NCBI GenBank assembly: GCA_947493955.1
Contig: CANLSQ010000001.1
Coordinates: 62,001-126,000, forward strand
Reading direction: 5' to 3'
DNA: 64,000 nt
Source of the DNA: an uncultured Sphingomonadaceae bacterium
Lineage (GTDB): Bacteria > Pseudomonadota > Alphaproteobacteria > Sphingomonadales > Sphingomonadaceae
Shown: in pieces, positions 51,155-60,295 of the stretch
Layout: each line of letters opens with the position of its first letter
Numbering within the stretch: the first letter of the stretch is position 1
Made by a program: the position numbers and the translations under genes
Notes under the pieces: model-generated
What the model saw: the letters and a program-made list of their open reading frames with translations, nothing else
The model's database searches: none
What the model was told of the DNA's origin: nothing

Positions 51155-51843
51155 AACTCGGCTGGCAAAACTGGTTTCAGGAGAAACGCTTTGCGGCGCA
51201 TTGGGACCGCGCCAAGGAAGCGGCGCAGTCGACCCCGATGGCGGACTATTACAGCGCCCCTGTACAGGCCGATCAGTTGCTGAACGACGCGCCGTTGATC
51301 GCGCTCGATTTTGAAAGCGACGGGCTGGAGGAAGATGCCCAGCTACTCGAAGCGGGATGGGTTGCCGTTGAGGGCGGCGCTGTGAAATTGAACAGTGCCC
51401 GGCGGCTGCGTATCCGTGCGGAAAGCAGGCTTCAGGGATCAGCCGTGATCATTCATCGGATTACCGACGATGCAGCGGCCGAAGGGCAGTCGGAGCAGGA
51501 TGTGTTGCTGGCGCTGCTGGCTGATCTTAAAGGAGCGGCGATCCTTGCCCATGCGGCATTTATCGAGCAGTCTTTTCTGAATGCCGCCTGCCTGCGCTGT
51601 TTCGGCGTGCCTTTTGTCGGTCGCTTCATCTGCACCATGCAGCTGGAGGAGCGGTGGTTTCCGAGAGAACGGACGGCAGATGGCCTGAGATTGGGCAAAT
51701 TGCGAGCGCAATATGGCCTGCCTTATTACCGGGCGCATGATGGCCTGACAGACGCGATGGCCTGCGCCGAGCTGTTTCTGGTCCAGTGCGCGCGGCGACG
51801 GACGGAAAATCTGTTGTTAGAAGATGTACTTATGCGCGGCTGA
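51151..51843 (+). CDS. DEDDh 3'-5' exonuclease (PolC epsilon-like)
   Basis: Protein of 230 residues; the GTG overlaps the preceding TGA. Exo I is ALDFESDGL (Asp, Glu), Exo II AHAAFIEQSF (the usual Asp reads Glu here), Exo III HDGLTDAMACAELF (His, Asp). This matches the DNA polymerase III epsilon-type exonuclease that travels with the CBS/DUF294 gene in acetate loci. Its target nucleic acid or nucleotide is unknown. Confidence 0.93.
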   Translation: MKLGWQNWFQEKRFAAHWDRAKEAAQSTPMADYYSAPVQADQLLNDAPLIALDFESDGLEEDAQLLEAGWVAVEGGAVKLNSARRLRIRAESRLQGSAVIIHRITDDAAAEGQSEQDVLLALLADLKGAAILAHAAFIEQSFLNAACLRCFGVPFVGRFICTMQLEERWFPRERTADGLRLGKLRAQYGLPYYRAHDGLTDAMACAELFLVQCARRRTENLLLEDVLMRG

Positions 51844-51974
51844 AAGGCATATCCGGGTTTATTGGACCCCCATATTAGACCAAAGTCTCTCTATCAAAAT
51901 TCTCCATCTCCTCTAGCCTTATTGATAATGGCCAGAAACCGGTCATGATATGAAATAAGCAAGGGGAGGATATA

Positions 51975-52301
51975 ATGACTGACAATGATCCATCGGTCCC
52001 GGAACCGAATGACGGCACTAATGTCGGCGGGCCGGAAACAGAGACTGAAACAAACTCCAATGAAAAGGCCTATTGGTCAGAAAATATCCGGCTGCTCTGG
52101 ACATTGATGGCGATCTGGTTCGTTGTGTCTTTTGGCGCGGGCATCCTGTTCCGTGATTTCCTCGATCAGTTTTCGCTGGGCGGTTATCCGCTCGGTTTCT
52201 GGTTTGCCCAACAGGGCTCCATCTACGTCTTCGTTCTGCTGATCTTCTACTACACGTGGAAGATGAAAAGGATCGAACGCAAATATGATCTTGATGACTG
52301 A
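51975..52301 (+). CDS. DUF4212 small subunit of a sodium/solute symporter
   Basis: Membrane protein of 108 residues with an acidic N-terminus, KAYWSENIRLLWTLMAIWFV and a second helix followed by KMKRIERKYDLDD. This is the small partner (TIGR03647 type) of the large SSS symporter that starts 12 bases downstream. Together they form a two-part transporter, usually for acetate or similar organic acids. GGGGAGGA precedes the ATG. Confidence 0.93.
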   Translation: MTDNDPSVPEPNDGTNVGGPETETETNSNEKAYWSENIRLLWTLMAIWFVVSFGAGILFRDFLDQFSLGGYPLGFWFAQQGSIYVFVLLIFYYTWKMKRIERKYDLDD

Positions 52302-52312
52302 GGGAGGCTGAC

Positions 52313-54088
52313 ATGGATACGCAAACACTCATCTATATTTTCGTCGGCCTTTCCTTCTCGCTCTATATCGGCATCGCGATATGGTCGCGGGCCGGATCGA
52401 CGAAGGAATTTTATGTCGCTGGCGGCGGGGTCAATCCGGTCGTCAACGGCATGGCAACCGCAGCCGACTGGATGTCGGCGGCAAGTTTCATCTCGATGGC
52501 GGGTATCATTGCCTTTTCCGGCTATGACGGCTCGGTCTATCTGATGGGCTGGACCGGCGGCTATGTGTTGCTGGCGCTATTACTCGCGCCCTATTTGCGC
52601 AAGTTCGGGCAGTTTACGGTGCCTGACTTTATCGGCACGCGTTACTATTCCAAGGCCGCACGTGTGGTGGCGGTGATTTGTCTGATTTTTATCAGCTTCA
52701 CCTATATTGCCGGACAGATGCGCGGGGTCGGCATTGTCTTTTCCCGCTTCCTTGATGTGCCCATCACCATGGGCGTGATCATCGGTATGGCAATTGTTTT
52801 TTTCTACGCCGTGCTGGGCGGGATGAAGGGCATTACCTATACGCAGGTCGCGCAATATTGCGTGCTGATCTTCGCTTATATGGTGCCAGCTTTCTTCATC
52901 AGCTTCCTGGTTACCGGCAATCCAATCCCGCAGCTGGGGCTGGGGTCCACCGTCAATGACGGGTCGGGCTTATATGTCTTGCAGAAACTGGATCTGGTGC
53001 TGCAGGACATGGGCTTTGGCGCCTATACGGACGGGTCGAAATCGATGATCGACGTGTTCTGTATTACGGCGGCGCTGATGGTCGGCACGGCAGGATTACC
53101 GCATGTGATCGTGCGCTTCTTCACCGTGCCCAAGGCTTCGGATGCCCGCAAGTCGGCAGGCTGGGCACTGATCTTCATCGCTTTGCTTTACACCACGGCT
53201 CCTGCGGTTGGCGCTTTTGCCCGGATCAACTTTATCGAAACGGTTGACCAGACAGAATATGCCAAGGCACCCGCCTGGTTTAAAAACTGGGAAAATAATG
53301 ACCTGATCGCTTTCTATGACAAGAATGATGACGGTGTTATGCAGCTCAGCAGCGGCGATGCCTTCAAGGGCAGCCCATCCTATGCCGACACAACCGGTAC
53401 CGCTGGACAGCGGATGGTGACCAACCCTCCCAATGAGGAAAGCGCCAACGAAGTCTATGTTGATCGCGACATCATGGTGCTCGCCAATCCGGAAATTGCC
53501 AATCTGCCCGGCTGGGTGATTGCTCTGGTCGCGGCTGGCGGTCTGGCGGCGGCGCTGTCAACGGCGGCGGGCTTGCTGCTGGTGATCTCGTCATCGATCA
53601 GTCATGATCTGCTGAAGAGCACGTTCCGTCCGCAAATCACGGAAAAAGGTGAGTTACTGGCGGCAAGGATAGCGGCGACGGCGGCGATTGTCGTGGCGGG
53701 CTATCTTGGCATTTATCCTCCGGGATGGGTTGCGCAGGTGGTCGCCTTTGCCTTCGGTCTGGCGGCAGCATCTTTGTTCCCTGCCATCTTCATGGGCATC
53801 TTCTCAAAGTCGATGAACAAGGAAGGGGCGATTGCCGGCATGGTGACGGGACTGGTGTTCACCTTCAGCTACATCGCTTACTTCAAGCTGGTCGCGCCCG
53901 ATGCCAATATCGCGGCCAACTGGCTGTTCGGCATCTCGCCGGAAGGCATTGGCGTCGTTGGAATGATCCTCAATTTCACGATTGCGATCATCGTGTCGAA
54001 GATGACGGATTCACCGCCTGTTGAAGTGCGCAAGCTGATCGACTCGATCCGCGTACCGCGCGGGGCCGGAGATGCGGCAGCGCATTGA
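52313..54088 (+). CDS. Sodium:solute symporter, VC_2705/ActP-like large subunit
   Basis: SSS-family permease of 591 residues, 13 or so helices. The N-terminal helix 1 region, RSAGSTKEFYVAGGGVNPV-like text (SRAGSTKEFYVAGGGVN) and AGQMRGVGIVFSRFLDVPI are characteristic. Between two helices lies an unusual soluble insert with FYDKNDDGVMQLSSGDAF, an EF-hand-like loop at residues 336-347. This subgroup is coupled to DUF4212 proteins and CrbS/R-acs loci; acetate is the best substrate guess. Followed by a terminator at 54122-54155. Confidence 0.93.
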   Translation: MDTQTLIYIFVGLSFSLYIGIAIWSRAGSTKEFYVAGGGVNPVVNGMATAADWMSAASFISMAGIIAFSGYDGSVYLMGWTGGYVLLALLLAPYLRKFGQFTVPDFIGTRYYSKAARVVAVICLIFISFTYIAGQMRGVGIVFSRFLDVPITMGVIIGMAIVFFYAVLGGMKGITYTQVAQYCVLIFAYMVPAFFISFLVTGNPIPQLGLGSTVNDGSGLYVLQKLDLVLQDMGFGAYTDGSKSMIDVFCITAALMVGTAGLPHVIVRFFTVPKASDARKSAGWALIFIALLYTTAPAVGAFARINFIETVDQTEYAKAPAWFKNWENNDLIAFYDKNDDGVMQLSSGDAFKGSPSYADTTGTAGQRMVTNPPNEESANEVYVDRDIMVLANPEIANLPGWVIALVAAGGLAAALSTAAGLLLVISSSISHDLLKSTFRPQITEKGELLAARIAATAAIVVAGYLGIYPPGWVAQVVAFAFGLAAASLFPAIFMGIFSKSMNKEGAIAGMVTGLVFTFSYIAYFKLVAPDANIAANWLFGISPEGIGVVGMILNFTIAIIVSKMTDSPPVEVRKLIDSIRVPRGAGDAAAH

Positions 54089-54090
54089 TA

Positions 54091-54155
54091 CTCTCTGGTG
54101 ATATTCTCCCCTCCCGAGAGGAAAAGGGCGGCGCTTGGCGTCGCCCTTTTTATTT
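54091..54155 (+). ncRNA. Candidate 3'-UTR hairpin with C-rich loop after the symporter
   Basis: CTCTC (54091-54095) pairs with GAGAG (54116-54120); the 20-base loop ends CTCCCCTCCC (54106-54115). An intrinsic terminator follows at once. The stem is only five base pairs, so this is the weakest of the three C-loop cases in the window. Confidence 0.35.
54122..54155 (+). terminator. Intrinsic terminator between symporter and kinase genes
   Basis: AAAAGGGCGGCG (54122-54133) pairs with CGTCGCCCTTTT (54139-54150) with one G-T pair, loop CTTGG, T-rich end. Confidence 0.92.
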
Positions 54156-54180
54156 GCTTTAAGCGGCGCAGGAGAGAATT

Positions 54181-57100
54181 ATGATCTTGTGGATCGCGCT
54201 GGCCGTTTCGGTGCTCTATTCCGTCGGCCTTTTCTGGCTGGCGTTAAAGGGCGATGGCGGACGTATCTCTCTTGGGCCGCGCGCAAAATCCTGGATCTAT
54301 GGATTGTCGCTGGCGGTCTATTGCACCAGCTGGACATTTTACGGCGCGGTCGGAACGGCCTTGTCCAGTGGATGGCATTTTTTTCCCATCTATCTCGGTC
54401 CGATACTGTTATTCACGCTGGGCTACGGCATTGTCGCGCGGACGTTGCAGCTCGGCAAATCGCATCACAGCACATCGATCGCCGACTTTCTCTCCACGCG
54501 TTACGGGAAAAGCGGAGCCGTGGCCGCGCTGGTCACGATTATCGCAACCGTAGGCCTTTTGCCTTATGTTGCGCTGCAGCTGAAATCTGTCGGCCAGACC
54601 CTGTTCGCTCTGTCACCGAATATTGGAGCAGCGGTAAATCCCGACGATGTCGTCCTGGGCGTCGCAGCCATCATGGCGCTATTCTCCATATTGTTCGGCG
54701 CGCGCCAGATTGATCTGACGCAGCATAATCGCGGGATGGTTTTGACCATCGCTGTCGAAGCGATCGTGAAGATGCTGGCGCTGTTAGCAGTCGCGCTGTT
54801 TGCATTGTTTCTGTTCGCCGGGAAAGATACCGTTCAAACCGGCGCATCGAGCGGTTTCAATCAGATTTTCCACGCCGATCAATTCGACAACCGTTTTGTT
54901 GTCCTGACCCTGATCTCCGCCTGCGCTGCGCTATGTTTGCCGCGACAGTTTCACATGACTATTGTCGAAGCACAGAAGGACAGGCCGGATCGTTTGATGC
55001 GCTACGTATTTCCGGCCTATCTGGTCCTGATCGCTCTGGTGGTTTTCCCGATCACCGTGGCGGGCACATCACTCCTGTCCAGCGGTCAGACAAGCCCGGA
55101 TATGCTGATGCTGGCGCTGCCGCTCAGCACCGGTGCTGACTGGCTCGCCATATTTGTGTTTATCGGCGGTTTTTCGGCCGCGACCGGCATGGTGATTGTG
55201 ACAACTGTCGCACTATCAGGCATGATTACCAATGACCTGATTGTCCCTCTTTTCTATCGCCGCAAGACCAATCATGCGGCGCTTGGCCAGTCATTATTGT
55301 GGATCCGCCGGCTGACCATCATCGGGCTGCTGTTTTTTGCCTATCTCTATTACCGCACGATCAGCAGCGCCTCGACTCTCGCCGGACTGGGCACCGTTTC
55401 CTTTGCTGCGGTTTCGCAATTTGCCCCCGGATTGATTGGCGGATTGTTCTGGAAACAGGGTAACCGGACCGGGATGATAGCCGGGCTGATACTGGGTTTT
55501 GCCGCGTGGCTGGCTTTGCTGATTGTTCCGACCTATCTGGATGCCAGTCCAATCATTCAGATTGCCGAGGACAGGCTGGTGTCGGCGGTCATTATCAGTC
55601 TGGCCCTCAACATTGCCGCTTACATCCTGTTCTCGCTCAACAGCCAGACGAATATCATCGACAAAGCGCAGTCGGCCGCTTTCGTAACGATGGAATATCG
55701 GTCCGCAGATGGCAGCCGACCGCCGGAGAAAATGCGCGTTGCGGATTACCGCTTGCTACTCCGTCAGTTTGTCGGCGATGAGCGCAGCCGTACGGCCATG
55801 CAGCATCTGGGGCATCAGATGGACCGGACTTACTCTGATTTGGACCCAGCCGATAACAGCCTGATTGAAATGGTCGAGCGGCAGCTTTCCGGCGTACTCG
55901 GTGCCTCGTCGGCCCGGGCGATTATCGGTTCGACTATGGAGGGCGACCCGATACCACTGGAACAGGTGGTTGCGATGTTTGATGAAACCTCTCAGCGCCT
56001 GCAGTTTAGCGGAGAACTGCTGCAAACGGCGATTGAGAATATTGATCAGGGCGTCGCGGTCGTGGACAATGACATGCAGCTAGTTGCCTGGAACAGCCGC
56101 TATGTTGACATGTTTTCACTGCCAAATGATCTGGTTACCATTGGGCGGCCTATATCTGACCTGATCGGGTATAATTTACGCCGCAACGGCATGGCGCCTG
56201 ATCAGGTTTCTTTGGCGGTGGCCAAACGGCTCGATCATATGCGCGCAGGCCGAAAACATGCTCAGGAGCGCGAGCAGGCGGATGGCCGGATATTGCGGAT
56301 ATCGGGCAATCCCACGCCGACCGGCGGTTATGTCACGAGCTATTCCGATATCACGGCAGACAGGCGATCAGAACAGGCGCTGGAGGCCAAGGTTGAGGAA
56401 CGCACCAAACAGCTGACCGATGCCAATAGCGCGCTGGAAAAGGCGACCCGGTCCAAAACCCGTTTTCTGGCAGCTGCCAGCCATGATCTTGTCCAGCCCC
56501 TGAACGCAGCCAGACTGTTTACCTCCGCGCTCGACGAGGAAATCGGCACGCAGCAGCCCAGGGCCAAAAAACTGGCGCATGATATTGATCGGTCGATCGA
56601 GATGGCGGATCGTTTGCTTCGCGCTTTGCTCGACATCTCCCGGCTGGATGGTGGCGGCCTGCAACCGAAAATATCCAGATTTTCTCTGGGCCCGTTATTT
56701 GATGACCTGCGTTCGGAATTTAACCGTGCGGCAAAAGAAAAGGGTCTGGCGCTGAATGTCGATGACACCGATCTTTGGGTTGAAACGGATCGCAATCTAC
56801 TGCTCAGCATCCTCCAGAATCTTGTCTCCAACGCCGTGCGCTATACTGAAAATGGCTCTGTATCCCTTGAGGCAAAAGCAGAGCCCGATGCTGTCAGTAT
56901 TCGTGTGACAGATACGGGAGTGGGGATCGAGGAAGCACAGCACGAAAAGATTTTCGAAGAGTTTCAGCAAGTAGGATCGCATATCAAGCGGGAAGGGGCG
57001 GGCCTGGGGCTGTCCATCTCTCAACGTATTGCCGTTTTGCTTGATACCGCCATCGCGGTTGAATCCACACCGGGCCAAGGCAGCAGATTTTCTCTGCGCG

Positions 57101-57537
57101 TCCGTCAGATTGAGCCGCAATCCGGTGTCAGCAAGCCGGTTAAAAGTGGAAAGTCGAATACTTCGGAACTTGCTGGCAGGACCGTGCTCTATATCGATAA
57201 TGATCAGGATGCGCTGGATGCGCTATCTGCATTACTGGAGCGCTGGGGTTGTGACATCAAAACGGCTCTGGGACCGGACGAAGCCCTTCAGGCTTTCGAC
57301 CAGCCGCCTGACTTGGTGATTTTCGACTATCAGCTGGATGGCGGCTGGACCGGCGACCGATTGTTCGAAAAGCTGATCGACAAATGGCAACAGCGTCCGC
57401 CGGGCATTTTGGTAACGGCGGAAGATACTGATCGCACCAGTCAGGCAGCAGACACGTTGAATGTGGAACGCCTGATCAAGCCCGCTCCGCCAGCGGCGCT
57501 CCGCGCGCTGGTCAGCCAGTTGTTAAGAAAAGCCTAG
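54181..57537 (+). CDS. CrbS-like hybrid: SSS transporter domain, PAS, histidine kinase, receiver
   Basis: Protein of 1118 residues. Residues 1 to about 490 form an SSS symporter-like membrane domain; a PAS domain follows (VAVVDNDMQLVAWNSRYVDM), then HisKA with phospho-His768 (AAASHDLVQPLNA), HATPase (NLVSNAVRYTENG, GAGLGLSISQRIA) and a receiver with Asp1049 (IFDYQLDGG). This is the CrbS/MxtR architecture; with CrbR it switches on acetate use in Vibrio and Pseudomonas. AGGAG precedes the ATG. It converges with the regulator gene, one base between the stops. Confidence 0.95.
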   Translation: MILWIALAVSVLYSVGLFWLALKGDGGRISLGPRAKSWIYGLSLAVYCTSWTFYGAVGTALSSGWHFFPIYLGPILLFTLGYGIVARTLQLGKSHHSTSIADFLSTRYGKSGAVAALVTIIATVGLLPYVALQLKSVGQTLFALSPNIGAAVNPDDVVLGVAAIMALFSILFGARQIDLTQHNRGMVLTIAVEAIVKMLALLAVALFALFLFAGKDTVQTGASSGFNQIFHADQFDNRFVVLTLISACAALCLPRQFHMTIVEAQKDRPDRLMRYVFPAYLVLIALVVFPITVAGTSLLSSGQTSPDMLMLALPLSTGADWLAIFVFIGGFSAATGMVIVTTVALSGMITNDLIVPLFYRRKTNHAALGQSLLWIRRLTIIGLLFFAYLYYRTISSASTLAGLGTVSFAAVSQFAPGLIGGLFWKQGNRTGMIAGLILGFAAWLALLIVPTYLDASPIIQIAEDRLVSAVIISLALNIAAYILFSLNSQTNIIDKAQSAAFVTMEYRSADGSRPPEKMRVADYRLLLRQFVGDERSRTAMQHLGHQMDRTYSDLDPADNSLIEMVERQLSGVLGASSARAIIGSTMEGDPIPLEQVVAMFDETSQRLQFSGELLQTAIENIDQGVAVVDNDMQLVAWNSRYVDMFSLPNDLVTIGRPISDLIGYNLRRNGMAPDQVSLAVAKRLDHMRAGRKHAQEREQADGRILRISGNPTPTGGYVTSYSDITADRRSEQALEAKVEERTKQLTDANSALEKATRSKTRFLAAASHDLVQPLNAARLFTSALDEEIGTQQPRAKKLAHDIDRSIEMADRLLRALLDISRLDGGGLQPKISRFSLGPLFDDLRSEFNRAAKEKGLALNVDDTDLWVETDRNLLLSILQNLVSNAVRYTENGSVSLEAKAEPDAVSIRVTDTGVGIEEAQHEKIFEEFQQVGSHIKREGAGLGLSISQRIAVLLDTAIAVESTPGQGSRFSLRVRQIEPQSGVSKPVKSGKSNTSELAGRTVLYIDNDQDALDALSALLERWGCDIKTALGPDEALQAFDQPPDLVIFDYQLDGGWTGDRLFEKLIDKWQQRPPGILVTAEDTDRTSQAADTLNVERLIKPAPPAALRALVSQLLRKA

Positions 57538-57538
57538 G

Positions 57539-58177
57539 TCAGACCGATTTTACTTCGGGCAGCTCCACATCAAGCTGTTTGGCGACGAGCACAGCCTGGG
57601 TCCGGTTGACCACATCCAGTTTGCGGAAAATCGCCGTGATATGGGCCTTCACCGTCGCCTCGCTAATTTCCATCTGATAGGCGATCTGCTTGTTCAGCAT
57701 CCCTTCACTGACCAGATTCAAAATCCGCCTTTGTGCCGGGGTCAGGCTGGCCAGCTTCTCGAACAGCATGGCGTCCTCGTCATTGTCGATAACGTCCGCA
57801 TCAAACCAGACATCGCCATCCCTGATTTGGGCGAGGGCTTCGCGCATGACATCCAGATCAACAGATTTGGGGATGAAACCCGATGCCCCCAGGCTTTGGC
57901 AGGCACGGACAACACGGCTTTCTTCGCTGGCCGACACCACGACGACAGGAAGCGCAGGAAAATCGTGGCGGAAATCCAGCAGGGCGGTCAGTCCGTCGCT
58001 ATCTTCCATATGCAGATCGAGCAGAAGCAGGTCGGCGGGTTCTGCATTCACCGCATCGCGGGCCGCGGCCACGGTTTCCGCTTCCACCAGTTCAGCTTGC
58101 GGCCACAATTTCAGCACCGCCTGACAGAGCGCGCCCCTGAAGAGGGGGTGATCATCAGCGATAATGATGCGGGCCAT
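57539..58177 (-). CDS. CrbR/ErdR-like LuxR-type response regulator
   Basis: Protein of 212 residues: receiver domain with Asp54 as phosphorylation site (LLLDLHMEDSDG), acidic pocket DD (residues 8-9), and a GerE/LuxR helix-turn-helix (LTPAQRRILNLVSEGMLNKQ, ATVKAHITAIFRKLD). It lies three bases downstream of acs on the same strand and beside the CrbS-like kinase, so it is the likely partner that activates acs and perhaps the symporter operon. Confidence 0.93.
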   Translation of the reverse strand: MARIIIADDHPLFRGALCQAVLKLWPQAELVEAETVAAARDAVNAEPADLLLLDLHMEDSDGLTALLDFRHDFPALPVVVVSASEESRVVRACQSLGASGFIPKSVDLDVMREALAQIRDGDVWFDADVIDNDEDAMLFEKLASLTPAQRRILNLVSEGMLNKQIAYQMEISEATVKAHITAIFRKLDVVNRTQAVLVAKQLDVELPEVKSV

Positions 58178-58180
58178 AGC

Positions 58181-60145
58181 CTATCTGTTCATCCTGCCTT
58201 CGATAAGTGTGTCGACGACCGAAGGATCGGCAAGTGTCGAGGTGTCGCCAAGTGTGCCGAAGTCGTTTTCTGCTATCTTGCGCAAGATGCGGCGCATGAT
58301 TTTGCCAGAGCGTGTCTTGGGAAGACCCGGAGTGAAGTGGAGATGATCGGGGGTCGCAATGGGGCCGATCTCGGTACGCACATGGTTCCTGAGTTCGGCG
58401 GTGAAGGCATCATCCGCTTCCTCACCGGCATTCAGCGTAACATAGCAGTAAATGCCCTGACCCTTGATATCGTGGGGATAGCCGACCACGGCTGCCTCGG
58501 CGACCTTGGGGTGAGAAACCAGCGCGCTTTCGACTTCGGCTGTGCCCATACGGTGGCCGGAGACATTGATCACATCATCGACCCGGCCGGTAATCCAGTA
58601 ATATTCGTCTGCGTCGCGGCGGCAGCCGTCACCTGTGAAATATTTACCCTTATAGGTGGCGAAATAGGTTTGAATGAAGCGTTCGTGATCACCATAGACG
58701 CTGCGCGCCTGACCCGGCCAGCTGGCGGTAATGCACAAGTTTCCATCTGTGGCGCCATCCAGTACAGCGCCTTCATTGTCGACCAGCTGTGGCTTGATGC
58801 CGAAGAAGGGCTTGCCGGCACTACCGGGCTTCATCCCATGGGCACCGGGCAGGGTGGTGATCATCACACCGCCGGTTTCGGTTTGCCACCAGGTATCGAT
58901 AATCGGTGATTTGGCTTCACCCACCACATCATAATACCAGCGCCACGCTTCCGGATTAATCGGCTCTCCAACTGTGCCCAGCAGGCGAATGGAAGAACGG
59001 TCATGGGCTTCAACCGGTCCATCGCCTTCGCGCATCAGCGCGCGGATGGCTGTCGGTGCGGTGTAGAAGATATTGACCTTGTGCTTGGCGACCACTTCCC
59101 AGAAACGGCCGTGGTCGGGATAGTTGGGCACGCCTTCAAACATGACCTCGGTCGCGCCATTGATCAGCGGTCCGTAAACGATATAGCTATGTCCCGTGAC
59201 CCAGCCGATATCCGCAGAACACCAGAAGACCTCGCCCGGTTTATAGTCAAAGACATAGTGGAAGGTAGTGGCCACCCATACGGCATAGCCGCCGGTAGTA
59301 TGGAGCACGCCTTTGGGTTTTCCGGTCGAGCCGGACGTATAAAGAATGAACAGAGGATCTTCCGCATTCATCGGTTCGCACGGGCAGTCTGATGGTACAT
59401 CAGCAACCAATTCATGATACCAGTGGTCGCGGCCCTCGGCCATCGCGATATCGCTGCCGGTATGATTGATGACCAGCACCGCATCTACATCCGCACCGTC
59501 CTTCTCCAGCGCAGCATCAACATTGCTTTTCAGAGGCACCGGCTTGCCGCCGCGTAGCCCGGCATCAGCGCAAACGACAAACTTGCTCTGACAATCTTCA
59601 ATTCGCCCGGCCAGCGCATCGGGAGAGAAGCCGCCAAATACCACCGAATGGATTGCACCAATGCGCGCGCAGGCCAGCATGGCTACCGCGCCTTCGACGA
59701 TCATCGGCATGTAGATGGTTACCCGGTCGCCTTTTTTCACGCCTAGTTTTTTGAGCGCGCCTGCCATGCGAATGACTTCAGCCAGCAGTTCGGCATAGCT
59801 CAGCGTCCGGCCAGCCCCGGCAGGATCATCCGGTTCAAAGATCAAGGCTGTTACATCTCCCCGGCCGGCTGCTACATGCCGGTCCACCGCATTGTGGCAG
59901 ATGTTGAGAACCCCGTCTTCAAACCACTTGATATCGACAGGATCATAAGACCAGTTTGCTATCTTCGCGGGGGACTGCATCCAGTCTAGACGTTCGGACT
60001 GCTTGGACCAAAAAGTGTCTGGATCAGAGAGACTCTGGGCGTACAGGTGATCATATTCTGCGGCTGTACAATGGGTCTCGGCATCCTGCCGCGGAGAAGC
60101 AATGATTTCAGGCTCATCCTTTGTTGCTTCCAAACTGTCTGACAT
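58181..60145 (-). CDS. acs: Acetyl-CoA synthetase
   Basis: AMP-forming acetate-CoA ligase, 654 residues from the ATG at 60145 (GGGAGG six bases upstream; ATG at 60148 or an upstream in-frame ATG at 60232 are less likely). It has the ATP loop [11 protein letters not shown], the acetyl-specific [25 protein letters not shown] and C-terminal [11 protein letters not shown] containing the acetylation-site Lys. Central to acetate assimilation; cotranscribed with the CrbR-like regulator. Confidence 0.97.
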   Translation of the reverse strand: MSDSLEATKDEPEIIASPRQDAETHCTAAEYDHLYAQSLSDPDTFWSKQSERLDWMQSPAKIANWSYDPVDIKWFEDGVLNICHNAVDRHVAAGRGDVTALIFEPDDPAGAGRTLSYAELLAEVIRMAGALKKLGVKKGDRVTIYMPMIVEGAVAMLACARIGAIHSVVFGGFSPDALAGRIEDCQSKFVVCADAGLRGGKPVPLKSNVDAALEKDGADVDAVLVINHTGSDIAMAEGRDHWYHELVADVPSDCPCEPMNAEDPLFILYTSGSTGKPKGVLHTTGGYAVWVATTFHYVFDYKPGEVFWCSADIGWVTGHSYIVYGPLINGATEVMFEGVPNYPDHGRFWEVVAKHKVNIFYTAPTAIRALMREGDGPVEAHDRSSIRLLGTVGEPINPEAWRWYYDVVGEAKSPIIDTWWQTETGGVMITTLPGAHGMKPGSAGKPFFGIKPQLVDNEGAVLDGATDGNLCITASWPGQARSVYGDHERFIQTYFATYKGKYFTGDGCRRDADEYYWITGRVDDVINVSGHRMGTAEVESALVSHPKVAEAAVVGYPHDIKGQGIYCYVTLNAGEEADDAFTAELRNHVRTEIGPIATPDHLHFTPGLPKTRSGKIMRRILRKIAENDFGTLGDTSTLADPSVVDTLIEGRMNR

Positions 60146-60216
60146 CATCGTCCTCCCGCTTATATGGTTTTCCACGCGATTATATTCGAAATAGCTATCC
60201 GTATTGAATGCGACAT

Positions 60217-60231
60217 TGGTCGTATAGACCA
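60217..60231. promoter_or_regulatory. Palindrome in the acs/porin divergent region
   Basis: TGGTC-GTATA-GACCA lies between acs and the divergent porin gene. It may be an operator of the CrbR-like regulator or of another acetate regulator; no binding motif from literature was matched. Confidence 0.4.
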
Positions 60232-60295
60232 TTGGCTAATTTTCTTCTCCCTGATCGCCTGACATCCTCAATCAAAATAACAGAGAGGATGGATC

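Noticed and set aside
57641-58909. Plus-strand open frame of 422 codons across the acs and regulator genes
   Set aside because: It spans two clear minus-strand genes and has no recognisable domain or ribosome binding site.
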